A program made the position numbers and the translations under genes. This document shows positions 1-10,631 of a DNA stretch of 64,000 nucleotides, in pieces. Every line of letters starts with the position of its first letter. Within the stretch, counting starts at the first letter, position 1. Source of the stretch: Entomohabitans teleogrylli (GTDB taxonomy: Bacteria > Pseudomonadota > Gammaproteobacteria > Enterobacterales > Enterobacteriaceae); contig NZ_LLXO01000007.1 in NCBI RefSeq assembly GCF_001484765.1, positions 124,001 through 188,000 on the forward strand, in the 5' to 3' direction. The notes under the pieces were generated by a model. That model had not been told where the DNA came from. It did not search any database and was given only the letters and a program-made list of their open reading frames with translations.

Positions 1-1606
1 TCGAGTCGTACATATTGATGCTGCTCTGGTCGCGGTACGGGATGTACAGATACTGGGCGCGCGGCTCCAGCGTCTGGGTATAGCCCTGCTCCCAGCTCAT
101 ATCGCGCTGGAAGACCATTTTTCCGTCGACTTTGAACTGCGGCATAAACCGGTTCACGGAGTCTTTCAGACGATTAGCCGCCGCGGTGTCATTGCCATTG
201 TTGGCGAGATAGCGGCGATATTCGTCCAGATTGTTCTGATCGTAGTGAGTGGCCAGCAGTTTGGCTTCGGTATTCAGACTACCCCTGGAGTTCGCCAGCG
301 GCAGATCCAGCGTCGGCTCGATATGCAGACGGGTGGCCTCCGGCAGGTTGCTGTTGGTATTGGAAAAACGCGCTACCTGACCGTAAATATGGGCGTCGAA
401 CGGCCCGAGATCGTTCTGCCAGAAGTTAAGATCGACCTGCGGCAGCGAACTGTAGGAGTTGCTATTGGCCCGATCGAAAACCTGGAACTGGCGGGTTGAT
501 ACCGTGGCGTCGAAATTCTCGATAGCATAGCCGACGCTGAATTTTTGCGTGGCATAGCCGTCAGTACTGGAGCCATACTCCGAAGTGAAATCGTTAAAGT
601 AATCGGAGTCGCTGACTTTGGTGTAGTCGGCGCTGAAACGCCAGACTTGATCCATCACCCCGAAGTGCCGCCAGTAGAACAACCAGCGGTTGTCGCGATC
701 GTTGCTTCTGGAGTATCTGTCGTCAGACGGCAGATAATCGAACTCCATCAGGCCGGTGCCCACCTGGGTCAGATAGCGGAATTCGTTTTGCCACTGCACA
801 TTACCGCGTTTATCGATGTAGTGCGGCGTGATGGTGGCGTCGAAGTTCGGCGCAATATTCCAGTAGTAGGGCAGGGTAAATTCAAAGCCGTTCTTCGACC
901 CGTATTTGGCATTCGGGATCAGGAAGCCGGAGCGGCGCTTGTCGCCCACCGGGAGTTGTAAATAAGGGCTGTAGAAGATGGGCACCGGGCCAAGCTTAAA
1001 GCGCGCGTTCCAGATTTCCGCGACCTGCTCTTCGCGATCGTGGATCACTTCGCTCCCCACCACGCTCCAGGTGTCGGAGCCGGGCAGGCAGGAGGTAAAG
1101 GTGCCGTTTTCCAGAATGGTATAGCGATTTTCGCCGCGCTGTTTCATGACATCCGCGGTGCCGCGGCCCTGGCGGCCGACCATCTGGTAATTACCGTCCC
1201 AGACGTTAGTGTCTTTGGTGTTGAGATTCGACCAGGCTTTCGGTCCTTTGAGGATCACCTGATTATCGTCATAGTGCACGTTACCCAACGCGTCCACGGT
1301 GCGTACCGGATCGGCCTGGCCCTCCAGCTCTTTCTGGTGAAGCTGGACCTCATCGGCCTGCAGGCGGCTGTTACCCTGGCGGATATCGACATTGCCGGCG
1401 AACACCGCGCTTTGCGGATAATTCCCCTTTGCGCTGTCGGCATCAATAGTGACCGGCAATTCGTTAGTTTTGCCTTCGACCAGAGGGCGATTATAGCTCG
1501 GTACGCCGAGCAGACACTGCGAGGCGAGATCTGCTGCCAGACCGTGTTGGCTATAAATGGCTGAGCCAATCATGGTGGCCAGCAAGGTGGGAATACGTTT
1601 TTTCAT
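1..1606 (-). CDS. lptD: LPS-assembly protein LptD (3' end beyond window)
   Basis: Outer-membrane beta-barrel that, with the lipoprotein LptE, inserts lipopolysaccharide into the outer leaflet. The reverse-strand frame begins at the ATG at 1606 with a signal peptide (MKKRIPTLL..., likely cleaved after Ala24). It runs open to the window edge, giving about 535 of roughly 784 residues, so the C-terminal barrel strands are missing here. Cys31 and Cys173, two of the four cysteines that form the LptD disulfides in E. coli, are both present; the other pair lies outside. The N-terminal jellyroll (OstA-like) domain and the first barrel part are covered. It is divergent from djlA, as in E. coli. The gene continues past position 1. 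Confidence 0.97.
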   Translation of the reverse strand, partial: MKKRIPTLLATMIGSAIYSQHGLAADLASQCLLGVPSYNRPLVEGKTNELPVTIDADSAKGNYPQSAVFAGNVDIRQGNSRLQADEVQLHQKELEGQADPVRTVDALGNVHYDDNQVILKGPKAWSNLNTKDTNVWDGNYQMVGRQGRGTADVMKQRGENRYTILENGTFTSCLPGSDTWSVVGSEVIHDREEQVAEIWNARFKLGPVPIFYSPYLQLPVGDKRRSGFLIPNAKYGSKNGFEFTLPYYWNIAPNFDATITPHYIDKRGNVQWQNEFRYLTQVGTGLMEFDYLPSDDRYSRSNDRDNRWLFYWRHFGVMDQVWRFSADYTKVSDSDYFNDFTSEYGSSTDGYATQKFSVGYAIENFDATVSTRQFQVFDRANSNSYSSLPQVDLNFWQNDLGPFDAHIYGQVARFSNTNSNLPEATRLHIEPTLDLPLANSRGSLNTEAKLLATHYDQNNLDEYRRYLANNGNDTAAANRLKDSVNRFMPQFKVDGKMVFQRDMSWEQGYTQTLEPRAQYLYIPYRDQSSINMYDS

Positions 1607-1811
1607 GCGTGTTATTCGTTGTTCCATCATCAATAGCTTAGAGTCTGGTCGGCCAGGCGGGTAGCGCTGACAAACCGTCAGAGACTAACGTACTCATTCT
1701 CATCGCGCCAGTGTTATCCTGACCGTTTTCTCAACGCCTGTTAGTCACTACTCAGAATGACAGGTATGATAATGCAAATTTTAGCCGACGGCATGACGAT
1801 TTGGGGAGTAT

Positions 1812-2624
1812 ATGCAGTATTGGGGAAAAGTAGTGGGTGTCGCCATGGCGCTGATGATGGGCGGCGGCTTCTGGGGCATGGTACTCGGGCTGTTGATTGG
1901 CCACCTGTTTGACAGAGCGCGTAGCCGCAAAACCGTCTGGTTTGCTAACCAGCAGCAGCGCCAGTCGCTGTTCTTTTCCACGACCTTTGAGGTTATGGGC
2001 CATCTGACGAAATCGAAAGGCCGGGTGACCGAGGCGGATATTCAGATAGCGATCCTGTTGATGGATCGCATGCAGCTGCGCGGCGAGGCGCGAACGGCGG
2101 CCCAGCACGCTTTTCGGGTCGGGAAATCTTCCGGCTACCCGCTGCGGGAGAAGATGCGCCAGCTGCGCGGCGTCTGCTTTGGCCGCTCGGATTTGATTCG
2201 GATGTTTCTGGAAATCCAGATTCAGGCAGCATTCGCCGATGGTTCTCTGCATCCCAATGAACAGGAAGTGCTGTACGTCATCGCCGAAGAGCTGGGTATT
2301 TCGCGCCGTCAGTTCGAACAGTTTCTGCGCATGATGCAGGGTGGCGCGCAATTTGGCGGCGGCTACCAGCACTCCCGGCAGGGCGGCTATCAGCAGGCGC
2401 AGCGTGGGCCGACGCTGGAGGATGCCTGTAATGTGTTGGGAGTGAAAAGCAGCGACGATGCGCAAACCATCAAGCGCGCCTACCGTAAGCTGATGAGCGA
2501 ACACCATCCCGATAAACTGGTGGCGAAAGGATTACCGCCGGAGATGATGGAAATGGCCAAGCAGAAGGCTCAGGAGATTCAGAAAGCCTATGAACTGATC
2601 AAGGAACAGAAAGGTTTTAAATAG
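1812..2624 (+). CDS. djlA: DnaJ-like membrane co-chaperone DjlA
   Basis: Inner-membrane J-domain protein that stimulates DnaK; in E. coli its overproduction activates the Rcs phosphorelay. The 270 residues match the usual length. One N-terminal glycine-rich transmembrane segment (about residues 7-30) is followed by a TerB-like helical domain (about 50-190), a Gln/Gly-rich linker, and a C-terminal J domain from about 205 with the invariant HPD tripeptide in SEHHPDKL. The start is the ATG after GGGGAGTAT. It is divergent from lptD, with about 205 bp between the two starts. The J domain at the C-terminus, not the N-terminus, is diagnostic of DjlA. Confidence 0.97.
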   Translation: MQYWGKVVGVAMALMMGGGFWGMVLGLLIGHLFDRARSRKTVWFANQQQRQSLFFSTTFEVMGHLTKSKGRVTEADIQIAILLMDRMQLRGEARTAAQHAFRVGKSSGYPLREKMRQLRGVCFGRSDLIRMFLEIQIQAAFADGSLHPNEQEVLYVIAEELGISRRQFEQFLRMMQGGAQFGGGYQHSRQGGYQQAQRGPTLEDACNVLGVKSSDDAQTIKRAYRKLMSEHHPDKLVAKGLPPEMMEMAKQKAQEIQKAYELIKEQKGFK

Positions 2625-2701
2625 ACAGGTCTGCGCTTCACGCTGACTTCACATCGCCGCCCTAACATCCGCGGGTATTTCACCAACAAAGGAATGCCGC
2701 A

Positions 2702-4363
2702 ATGCCCCCGGATGTGACTGTTTTATCCCGTAAAACCTCGGCGGGGCTGATCCTCGCCGGCGCGCTGTTCGGCGCGTTTCTCTGGCTATTGAGCCGTTAT
2801 GACCATGTCTTCACCTCCACACAGCTCTGCTACGCTCTGGCGCTGACGACCACCTTTTTCGTGGCGCTGGTGTGCGCCGCGCGGCGCTTTAGCGACCGGC
2901 GGCTGTGGTGCGGCATTGCGCTGTTGATGGTGATTGTCGGCCTGATGGCGGGCTGGCTGAACTGGAATGCCTTCAGTGAGGATGGTATCGGAGGGGGTCA
3001 GGCAATCGCTCTGCGCTTCGCCTTGTGCCTGGCGCTGCTGCTGTTTATCGCCGTTCCCTGGCTGCAGTGCTGGATTCACACTGGCGCATGGCGCGGCGAC
3101 TATACGTCGCTTTACGAGCAACTGTGGCATAACGGCATTACCGTACTGATTATTCTGTTGATCAACGGTCTGTCTGGCGGGCTGGTGGTTCTGGCGCTGG
3201 CCTTGTTCCATATGCTGGATCTGACATTACCTTATGATCTGACCCGGTTCTGGCAATTACTGCTCAGCGCGCTGACTGGCGCATTGAGCGTCAGCGGCGT
3301 GGTGCTGGCGCGTACTCAACCCGCTATGCTGCGCGCGGTGCAGCATATTTTTACTCAGATTATTAGCGGTCTGCTGCCGATGATGGCGCTGATCTCACTG
3401 CTGTTTATGGCGGCGCTGCCGTTCGTCGGTCTGGATACCCTCTCGCAGCGCGTCTCTTCCAACGGGCTGTTGAATACCTTAACCCTGTGTCTGATGCTGA
3501 TGGCCTCCGTGGTCTGGTATCCGCAGCGCGACGCCGCGCCTTATCCGCGCTGGCTGGGGGGGCCGATACAACTGGCGCTGGGTCTGACACCGTTCTGCGC
3601 GGCGGCGGCACTGTATGCGCTGGCGCTACGTGTGGCTCAGTACGGCTGGACGCCGGATCGGGTCAACGCCGCACTGGTGACGGCGATAAGTGCAGTCTGG
3701 TCGCTGGGGATGGTCTGGGCCCTGTGGCGCGGACGCGGCTGCGTGGTATTCAACCCGGCGCGGATTAATCTGGCGGTACTGTTATTGCTGCTGGCAGGGC
3801 TGTTTGCCAGCCATTCACCGCTGGTCGACCCTTATCGTATCAGCGTTAATCACCAGTTAGCCCGTTACCATAGCGGCCAGGCCAGCGCTGAAGAAGTGCG
3901 TAGCATGTTCTGGTCGGCGGGCCGCCGCGGTCACGATGCGCAATCGCGTTTGCTGGATAATAAATCAATAGTGAAGGAAACCACCCTGGTGGAGTATCTT
4001 GAGGCGATCGCCATAGCGCAAGGCGTTGCCGCACCGGACAGAGCGTTTTTCCGCAGCCTGGAGAAAGAGATCGACTATAAAATGTCAACCTGCCTGAAAA
4101 CCAAAGGGCGCTGCCTGCTGGCCAGCCAGGATATGAACGGCGACGGGCACAGCGAATACCTGCTGTTCGACCAGGAGCAGCATACGGTGATTGTGCTGTC
4201 ACGGGAGACGGGCGGCCACTGGCAACCCCGGGGTTCCGGCAATTACCCGGCCTCAGATCGGCTACCGCAAATGCTGGCGGAGAACACCATCACGTCGCAG
4301 CCAAAAGCCTGGCGGGATGTGTTGATCGGCGAGCAGCGGGTTAATATTCATTACTACCGCTAG
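2702..4363 (+). CDS. DUF4153 family multi-pass membrane protein
   Basis: 553 residues of unknown function, recognised as a DUF4153-type membrane protein. The first 375 or so residues carry roughly ten hydrophobic segments, including the family-typical stretch LRVAQYGWTPDRVNAAL near residue 315. The hydrophilic C-terminal 180 residues include DMNGDGHSEYLLFD, a short acidic DxNxDG element like calcium-binding or FG-GAP loops. That suggests a soluble, probably periplasmic, sensor or binding domain; this is inference. The ATG at 2702 follows AAAGGA at good spacing and lies 77 bp after djlA in the same direction. It converges on rluA. No gene of this kind sits here in E. coli K-12, so it is an accessory or lineage-specific gene. 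Base composition resembles the neighbours, so there is no clear sign of recent transfer. Confidence 0.8.
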   Translation: MPPDVTVLSRKTSAGLILAGALFGAFLWLLSRYDHVFTSTQLCYALALTTTFFVALVCAARRFSDRRLWCGIALLMVIVGLMAGWLNWNAFSEDGIGGGQAIALRFALCLALLLFIAVPWLQCWIHTGAWRGDYTSLYEQLWHNGITVLIILLINGLSGGLVVLALALFHMLDLTLPYDLTRFWQLLLSALTGALSVSGVVLARTQPAMLRAVQHIFTQIISGLLPMMALISLLFMAALPFVGLDTLSQRVSSNGLLNTLTLCLMLMASVVWYPQRDAAPYPRWLGGPIQLALGLTPFCAAAALYALALRVAQYGWTPDRVNAALVTAISAVWSLGMVWALWRGRGCVVFNPARINLAVLLLLLAGLFASHSPLVDPYRISVNHQLARYHSGQASAEEVRSMFWSAGRRGHDAQSRLLDNKSIVKETTLVEYLEAIAIAQGVAAPDRAFFRSLEKEIDYKMSTCLKTKGRCLLASQDMNGDGHSEYLLFDQEQHTVIVLSRETGGHWQPRGSGNYPASDRLPQMLAENTITSQPKAWRDVLIGEQRVNIHYYR

Positions 4364-4385
4364 CGGCCAGCCTGCCAGGCCAGTA

Positions 4386-5045
4386 TCAGAAATCCGCCGC
4401 CGCGCGAAACGTCATGCGGTTGCCGTAAGCCGGGTGGGTGATGGTCAGGGATTCCGCGTGCAGCAGCAGGCGCGGCGCCATGGCCAGCGCCTGCGCAGTG
4501 GCGTAAAATTTGTCCCCGAGAATTGGGTGCCCCAGCGCCTGCATGTGCACCCGCAACTGGTGCGAACGCCCGGTAATCGGCTTGAGCAATACCCGGGCGG
4601 TATTATCCGCCGCGTATTCCAGTACCTGATATTCGGTTTGCGCCGCTTTACCGGTTTCGTGGCAGACTTTCTGCTTTGGCCGGTTCGGCCAGTCGCAGAT
4701 TAACGGCAGATCCACCAGACCTTGTTCCCGGGCGGGATGACCCCAGACGCGCGCCAGATAGTGCTTCTGCGGCTCCCGTTCGCGAAACTGGCGTTTCAGC
4801 TCGCGCTCCGCCGCTTTGGTCAGCGCCACGACAATCACCCCGCTGGTGGCCATATCCAGACGATGCACCGACTCCGCCGCCGGGTAATCGCGCTGAATGC
4901 GCGCCATGATACTGTCCCGGTGCTCTTCCAGACGCCCGGGTACTGACAGCAGGCCGCTGGGCTTGTTCACCACCATGATGTGGTCATCCTGATACAGAAT
5001 GACCAGCCAGGGATCAGTAGGTGGGTTGTAGGTTTCCATTACCAT
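4386..5045 (-). CDS. rluA: Dual-specificity rRNA/tRNA pseudouridine synthase RluA
   Basis: Makes pseudouridine at 23S rRNA position 746 and at position 32 of several tRNAs. The 219 residues equal the E. coli length. The RluA-family catalytic motif is visible as ESVHRLDMATSGV, with the catalytic Asp in HRLD near residue 64, and the family's C-terminal GRSHQLRVH motif is present. There is no S4 domain, as expected for RluA. It begins 16 bp after the rapA stop and is probably co-transcribed with rapA. It converges on the DUF4153 gene. The ATG at 5039 is a possible alternative start. Confidence 0.97.
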   Translation of the reverse strand: MVMETYNPPTDPWLVILYQDDHIMVVNKPSGLLSVPGRLEEHRDSIMARIQRDYPAAESVHRLDMATSGVIVVALTKAAERELKRQFREREPQKHYLARVWGHPAREQGLVDLPLICDWPNRPKQKVCHETGKAAQTEYQVLEYAADNTARVLLKPITGRSHQLRVHMQALGHPILGDKFYATAQALAMAPRLLLHAESLTITHPAYGNRMTFRAAADF

Positions 5046-5061
5046 TACAGGGTCGCTTTGC

Positions 5062-7968
5062 TTATTGGTGGGTCACCACGATCAGGCGCAGCGCGTCGAG
5101 GCGCCAACTGGCCTGGTCGAGACTTTCCAGCACCTGCTGGCGGTTATTTTCGATGGCGCTGAGTTCGTCGTCGCGAATATTCGGATTCACGGCGCGCAGC
5201 GCTTCGAGACGCGACAATTCCGCGGACAGCTTTTCATCCGCTTCGCCGTGCGCTGCGTCGATCAGCGCCCGGGCGGCATTTTCCACCTGGTTTTCCGCCA
5301 GTTGCAGAATAGCGTGTACATCCTGCTGTACCGCATTCACCAGCTTGCTGCCGGTATGGCGATTGACGGCGCTGAGCTGGCGGTTAAAACTTTCGAATTC
5401 CACCTGCGAGGCGAGGTCGGTGCCGTTCTTATCGAGCAGCATACGCACTGGCGTCGGCGGCAGGAAGCGGTTGAGCTGCAACTGCTTCGGCGCTTTGGCC
5501 TCTACCACATACATTAGCTCCACCAGCAGGGTTCCCACCGGCAACGCTTTGTTTTTCAGCAGGGACAGGGCGCTGCTGCCGGTATCGCCGGAGAGGATAA
5601 GATCGAGGCCGTTACGGATAATCGGATGTTCCCAGGTCAGGAACTGAGCATCTTCCCGGGACAGCGCCACGTCGCGATCGAAGGTGATGGTGCAGCCGTC
5701 TTCCGGCAGCCCCGGGAAGTCCGGCACCAGCATATGATCGGAGGGGGTCAGGACTATCATGTTATCCCCTTTATCATCCTGGTTGATGCCGATGATATCG
5801 AACAGGTTCATGGCAAAACTCACCAGCGCGATATCGTTATCCTGTTCGGCAATCTCCTGCGCCAGCGCCTGGGCCTTTTCGCCGCCGTTGGAGTGAATCT
5901 CCAGCAGGCGGTCGCGGCCTTTCTCAAGCTGCTCTTTCAGGGCGTCGTGCTGCTCGCGGCAGGATTTGATCAGCGCGTCGAAGCCTTCACTGTTTTCCGG
6001 GTTGGCGAGATAGCCGATCAGCTTGTGATACACGCTGTCATAAATGGCGCGTCCGGTCGGACAGGTATGTTCGAAAGCGTCCAGCCCTTCGTGATACCAG
6101 CGCACCAGCACCGACTGGGCAGTTTTTTCCAGATAAGGAACGTGGATCTGAATATCGTGGGCCTGGCCGATACGGTCAAGACGGCCAATTCGCTGCTCCA
6201 GCAGATCCGGGTTAAACGGCAGGTCAAACATCACCAGATTACTGGCGAACTGGAAGTTGCGGCCTTCAGAGCCGATTTCCGAACACAGCAGTACCTGCGC
6301 GCCGGTATCTTCTTCGCCAAACCAGGCGGCGGCCCGGTCGCGTTCGACAATCGACATCCCTTCATGGAATACTGCGGCGCGAATGCCTTCCCGCTCGCGC
6401 AGCACCTGTTCAAGCTGAAGCGCGGTGGTGGCCTTGGCGCAAATCACCAGCACCTTCTGCGAACGGTGGCTGGTCAGATAGCCCATCAGCCATTCGACGC
6501 GCGGATCGAAGTTCCACCAGGTGCCGCTATCGCCCTCAAATTCCTGATAAATCTGCTCCGGGTAGAGCATATCCCGGGCGCGCTCCTCGTCGGATTTGCG
6601 GGTGCCCATGATCCCGGAAACTTTAATTGCGGTCTGGTACTGGGTGGGCAGCGGCAGGCGAATGGTGTGCAGCTCGCGCCTGGGGAAGCCTTTTACGCCG
6701 TTACGGGTATTGCGGAATAGCACCCGGCTGGTACCGTGGCGATCCATCAGCATGGCGATCAGCTCCTGGCGCGCAGCGGCGGCTTCGACGCGGTCGCTAT
6801 TGGCGGTTTGCAGCAGCGGCTCGATATCCTGTTCGCCGATCAAGTCGCCAAGGGTGTTGAGCTGCGCGTCGCTGAGATGATGGCCGGCCAGCAGCATGGC
6901 GACCGCGTCCGCCACCGGGCGATAGTGCTGTTGCTCCGCCACGAAGCGCGCAAAGTCGTGAAAGCGGCTCGGATCCAGCAATCGCAGGCGGGCGAAATGG
7001 CTCTCCATCCCCAGTTGTTCCGGCGTGGCGGTCAGCAGCAACACGCCGGGGATGCGGCTGGCCAGTTGTTCAATCGCCAGATATTCACGGCTCGGCGCCG
7101 CTTCGCTCCACACCAGGTGGTGCGCTTCGTCTACTACCAGCAGATCCCATTCGGCTTCGCACAGGCTTTCGAGATGCGCTTTGCTGCGGCGCACGAAATC
7201 CAGCGAGCAGATCACCAGTTGCTCGGTATCAAAGGGGTTATCGCTATCGTGGCGTGCTTCGGTAAAGCGTTCGTCGTCGAACAGGGCGAAACGCAGGTTG
7301 AAGCGGCGCAGCATCTCTACCAGCCACTGGTGCTGGAGCGTCTCCGGCACCACGATAAGTACCCGTCCGGCGGCGCCGGCAAGGAGTTGCTGGTGGATAA
7401 TCATGCCGGCTTCGATGGTTTTCCCCAGCCCCACTTCATCCGCCAGCAGTACGCGCGGCGCATGGCGACGGCCGACATCGTGGGCGATATGAAGCTGGTG
7501 AGGGATCAGGCTGGTGCGCATACCGCGCAGGCCGCTCCACGGCTGGCGATACTGTTCGCTCTGGTATTTACGCGCCCGAAAACGCAGGGCGAAGCGGTCC
7601 ATACGATCCAACTGGCCGGCGAACAGGCGATCCTGCGGTTTGCTGAATACCAGTTTGCTGTCGAGCAGAACTTCACGCAGCGTGACGTTGGTTTCGTCAG
7701 TGTCCAGGCGGGTGCCGGTATAAGTTAACAGGCCGTTTTCTTCGCTAACGTCTTCGACTCTGAGCTGCCAGCCTTCATGGCTGGTGATGGTATCGCCCGG
7801 GTTGAACATCACGCGGGTGATCGGCGAGTCATTACGCGCATACAGGCGGTTTTCTCCGGTAGCCGGGAAAAGCAGCGTCACCATGCGTGTATCAATGGAC
7901 ACTACGGTTCCCAGTCCCAGCTCGCTTTCAGTATCGCTTATCCAACGTTGACCAAGTGTAAAAGGCAT
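5062..7968 (-). CDS. rapA: RNA polymerase-associated Swi2/Snf2 ATPase RapA
   Basis: SWI2/SNF2-type ATPase that binds RNA polymerase and helps it recycle after transcription. The 968 residues are the same as in E. coli. N-terminal Tudor-like domains (about 1-110) precede the helicase core with Walker [13 protein letters not shown] near residue 175 and the DEAH box DEAHH near 280. The C-terminal RecA-like lobe contains GRLDRIGQ (motif VI). Start ATG at 7968. The leader of about 210 bp back to polB holds a hairpin that may end polB transcription. It is likely transcribed together with rluA. Confidence 0.98.
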   Translation of the reverse strand: MPFTLGQRWISDTESELGLGTVVSIDTRMVTLLFPATGENRLYARNDSPITRVMFNPGDTITSHEGWQLRVEDVSEENGLLTYTGTRLDTDETNVTLREVLLDSKLVFSKPQDRLFAGQLDRMDRFALRFRARKYQSEQYRQPWSGLRGMRTSLIPHQLHIAHDVGRRHAPRVLLADEVGLGKTIEAGMIIHQQLLAGAAGRVLIVVPETLQHQWLVEMLRRFNLRFALFDDERFTEARHDSDNPFDTEQLVICSLDFVRRSKAHLESLCEAEWDLLVVDEAHHLVWSEAAPSREYLAIEQLASRIPGVLLLTATPEQLGMESHFARLRLLDPSRFHDFARFVAEQQHYRPVADAVAMLLAGHHLSDAQLNTLGDLIGEQDIEPLLQTANSDRVEAAAARQELIAMLMDRHGTSRVLFRNTRNGVKGFPRRELHTIRLPLPTQYQTAIKVSGIMGTRKSDEERARDMLYPEQIYQEFEGDSGTWWNFDPRVEWLMGYLTSHRSQKVLVICAKATTALQLEQVLREREGIRAAVFHEGMSIVERDRAAAWFGEEDTGAQVLLCSEIGSEGRNFQFASNLVMFDLPFNPDLLEQRIGRLDRIGQAHDIQIHVPYLEKTAQSVLVRWYHEGLDAFEHTCPTGRAIYDSVYHKLIGYLANPENSEGFDALIKSCREQHDALKEQLEKGRDRLLEIHSNGGEKAQALAQEIAEQDNDIALVSFAMNLFDIIGINQDDKGDNMIVLTPSDHMLVPDFPGLPEDGCTITFDRDVALSREDAQFLTWEHPIIRNGLDLILSGDTGSSALSLLKNKALPVGTLLVELMYVVEAKAPKQLQLNRFLPPTPVRMLLDKNGTDLASQVEFESFNRQLSAVNRHTGSKLVNAVQQDVHAILQLAENQVENAARALIDAAHGEADEKLSAELSRLEALRAVNPNIRDDELSAIENNRQQVLESLDQASWRLDALRLIVVTHQ

Positions 7969-7996
7969 ATATTCGGCTCTGTTCCAGTTACTTATT

Positions 7997-8031
7997 TTGC
8001 AGGCAAAAGCACAACCGCCTCCCGGAGGCGG
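7997..8031 (-). terminator. Hairpin between polB and rapA
   Basis: The inverted repeat CCGCCTC/GAGGCGG with a 3-nt loop lies at 8015-8031. On the reverse strand it is followed by a moderately U-rich stretch (TTGTGCTTTTGC). It is placed to end polB transcription ahead of rapA. The weak U-tract makes its efficiency doubtful. Confidence 0.35.
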
Positions 8032-8182
8032 GCGGCTGTTCAGAAATTAGGTGTCTATCCGTAAGATTCAACGCTACCGCCGGGTTGCGCAAGACGAACC
8101 CGCTGACAGGACAGCAGTATGAAAGATGACGGATATTCAGGAAGGGCGCTATGGTACTGGATGGCAAAGCATTCGTCACCTG

Positions 8183-10543
8183 TCAAAATAGCCCCAGTTG
8201 TCCCGTCATCAGTGTAGCAAAGTCTTCGCCGATAAAAGGCAGAATCCCCTCCGCCACCGGCTGGAGCTGGCGCGTCAGGTAATGATCGTAGTCCAGGGGC
8301 GAAGTCCGATAATCAAGCGGTTCCGGCCCGGAGGTGGTCCATAAATATTTAATCGCCCCCCGGTTCTGATATTGCGCAGGGCGTCCGAGCCGGGCGTTGT
8401 GTTCGTCCGCCAGACGCGCGGCGCGCACATGGGGCGGTACATTGCGCTGATACTCACTCAGCGGACGGCGCAGGCGCTTTTGATAGACCAGCTTGTCGTC
8501 CAGCTCTCCGGCCATCAACTGGCGAATCGTTTCGCGGATGTAGCCCTGCCACGGCTGGCCGCGGAAGATGCGCAGATACAGCTCCTGCTGAAACTGCTGG
8601 GCCAGCGGCGTCCAGTCGGTGCGCACTGTCTCCAGCCCCTTAAACACCATACGCTGCCGGTCGCCTTCCTGAATCAACCCGGCGTAGCGCTTTTTACTGC
8701 CAGTTTCCGCGCCGCGTATCGTGGGCATCAGAAAACGGCAGAAATGGGTTTCATACTCCAGCTCCATGGCGCAAGTCAGCCCGAGGGTGGTCTGCAGGCG
8801 TTCGCGCCACCACTGATTGACAAAATCCACCAGTTGCCGGCCAATGGCGTTGGCCTGCTGCTCGTCGTGGGCGCTTTTCAGCCACACAAACGTCGAATCG
8901 GTGTTGCCATAAATCACGTCATAACCCTGCGACTCAATCAGTTCCCGGGTCTGGCGCATGATCTCATGACCGCGCATGGTGATCGATGAGGCAAGGCGCG
9001 GATCGAAAAAGCGGCAGGCGCTGGTGCCCAGCACGCCATAAAAGGCGTTCATCAGGATCTTCAGCGCCTGGGAAAGGGGCTTATTGCCATGGCGTTTGGC
9101 GTCATCGCGGCCGTGCCAGATACCGGCGACAATCTCCGGCAGGCAGTGGCGGGTGCGGGAGAAGCGCGCGCCCAGAAAACCTGCGACGCTGTGCTCGTCA
9201 TCCGGCTGCGCCATCCCTTCTACCAGCCCGACCGGATCGATGAGGAAGGTACGAATAATCGAGGGATACAGACTTTTATAGTCCAGCACCAGTACCGAGT
9301 CATAAAGACCGGGACGGGAATCCATCACATAGCCGCCGGGACTGGCCTGCGGCGGTACCTCGCCGAGATTCGGAGCGACATAGCCGGCCCTGTGCATACG
9401 CGGAAAATAGAGATGGCAGAAAGCGGCCACTGAGCCGCCGTGACGATCGGCGGGCAGGCCATTGACCGAGGCTCGTTCAAGCAGAAACGGCATCAGCTCG
9501 GTTTTGTGAAAAATACGCGTGACCAGCTCGCAGTCCTGCAGGTTGTAGGTGGCCAGCGCCGGTTTATCTTCCTGGAAGCGCCGTTCGATCTCGTCAAGGC
9601 GCTGCCAGGGATTATCGATGGCTTTGCCTTCGCCCAGCAGTTCCCGGGCCACGGTTTCGAGGGCAAACGAGGAGAAATTCCAGAACGCTGATTTCAGGGA
9701 TTCGATACCGTCGACGATCAGCCGACCGGTAATCTGCGCGAAAAATACCCCAGGCTTAAAGCCGTGTTCGCGCCATTCGATGGCGCTGCCATCGCGCCCC
9801 AGGCGCAGGGGGATCTGATAGCGTTCCGCATGATTCTGCAGCACTTTAAGATCGAACTGCACCAGGTTCCAGCCGATCACCACGTCGGGATCGTGCTGTG
9901 CAAACCACTGATTGAGTTTTTCCAGGAGCAGCGGACGGCTGGCGACATACTCAAGCTGAAAATCGACCGGTTGCCGCTGTGCGCTTTCCGCTCCCAGCAT
10001 ATACACCTGGCGCTGCCCGCAGCCCTCAAGGCCGATGCAGTACAGCTCTCCGTGGCGGCTGGTTTCAATGTCCAGCGAGACCCATTTAAGCGGCGGCCGA
10101 TAGTGAGGAGAAGGTTTGAGGCGGGCGTTGACCAGGGCATTTCCCTGCGCTTCTCCGCTGACCAGCACCGGGGCGGTGATGAAGCGTTCCATCAGATAGC
10201 GCTCGGGGGGGCGAATATCGCCCTCATATACCGTGATCCCCGCTTCCCTGAGACGTTTTTCCAGTCGTATCAACTGGCGGTGCTGTTGGCAGTAAAGACC
10301 GAATACCGGCTGGCGGTGGAAATCCTGCAGGGCGAGCGGCGCGGCGCGCCAACCCTTTTCGCCGGCCAGCAGCTGTTCAGCGCGGCTTTTTTGCGCCAGC
10401 GGGATGAAAGCGACCGACTCCTGGGGGGCCAGTTTTACGCTGAGCGGGCCGTCGTCTGTCGCCAGCCAGAATTCCACCTGCGTCCCCTGCGGGGTATCCC
10501 GCCAGTGTCGGGTTAAGATGAAGCCTTCACGCGCCTGCGGCAT
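8183..10543 (-). CDS. polB: DNA polymerase II (family B) with altered motif C
   Basis: SOS-regulated family-B polymerase for lesion bypass and replication restart. The 786 residues compare with 783 in E. coli. The 3'-5' exonuclease signature [14 protein letters not shown] is intact near residues 156-170. Polymerase motif [11 protein letters not shown] is present near 421. The C-terminal end TGQLGLF ends in the beta-clamp binding motif. Motif C reads YGNTDS instead of the nearly invariant YGDTDS: the first Asp is Asn547 (codon AAC at 8905-8903), while the second Asp (549), the main metal ligand by analogy with RB69 polymerase, is kept. The rest of the protein is intact and closely follows E. 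coli. The upstream region has two LexA-like sites with off-by-one spacing and a TATAAT at 10580-10585. Confidence 0.97.
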   Translation of the reverse strand: MPQAREGFILTRHWRDTPQGTQVEFWLATDDGPLSVKLAPQESVAFIPLAQKSRAEQLLAGEKGWRAAPLALQDFHRQPVFGLYCQQHRQLIRLEKRLREAGITVYEGDIRPPERYLMERFITAPVLVSGEAQGNALVNARLKPSPHYRPPLKWVSLDIETSRHGELYCIGLEGCGQRQVYMLGAESAQRQPVDFQLEYVASRPLLLEKLNQWFAQHDPDVVIGWNLVQFDLKVLQNHAERYQIPLRLGRDGSAIEWREHGFKPGVFFAQITGRLIVDGIESLKSAFWNFSSFALETVARELLGEGKAIDNPWQRLDEIERRFQEDKPALATYNLQDCELVTRIFHKTELMPFLLERASVNGLPADRHGGSVAAFCHLYFPRMHRAGYVAPNLGEVPPQASPGGYVMDSRPGLYDSVLVLDYKSLYPSIIRTFLIDPVGLVEGMAQPDDEHSVAGFLGARFSRTRHCLPEIVAGIWHGRDDAKRHGNKPLSQALKILMNAFYGVLGTSACRFFDPRLASSITMRGHEIMRQTRELIESQGYDVIYGNTDSTFVWLKSAHDEQQANAIGRQLVDFVNQWWRERLQTTLGLTCAMELEYETHFCRFLMPTIRGAETGSKKRYAGLIQEGDRQRMVFKGLETVRTDWTPLAQQFQQELYLRIFRGQPWQGYIRETIRQLMAGELDDKLVYQKRLRRPLSEYQRNVPPHVRAARLADEHNARLGRPAQYQNRGAIKYLWTTSGPEPLDYRTSPLDYDHYLTRQLQPVAEGILPFIGEDFATLMTGQLGLF

Positions 10544-10545
10544 TG

Positions 10546-10620
10546 CTGTTTCCCACGTACAGGTTGCATTTCAGAGGCCATTATAGCCTGGACGAAGGGG
10601 GATTACTGATATTTGTACAG
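10546..10620 (-). promoter_or_regulatory. polB promoter with two imperfect LexA-like boxes
   Basis: On the reverse strand a TATAAT (10585-10580) follows CCAGGC, as in the E. coli polB promoter (CCAGGCTATACT). Upstream, at the position of the E. coli LexA site, is CTGTACAAATATCAG (10606-10620). It is one base shorter than the CTGT-N8-ACAG consensus and has one altered half-site base. A second site, CTGTACGTGGGAAACAG (10546-10562), has perfect half-sites but nine bases between them and lies next to the start codon. Which of these LexA binds cannot be told from sequence. Confidence 0.45.
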
Positions 10621-10631
10621 TGGTTGATGCG

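Noticed and set aside
7988-8179. 63-codon reverse frame between polB and rapA
   Set aside because: Runs through the hairpin, has no ribosome site and no recognisable features.
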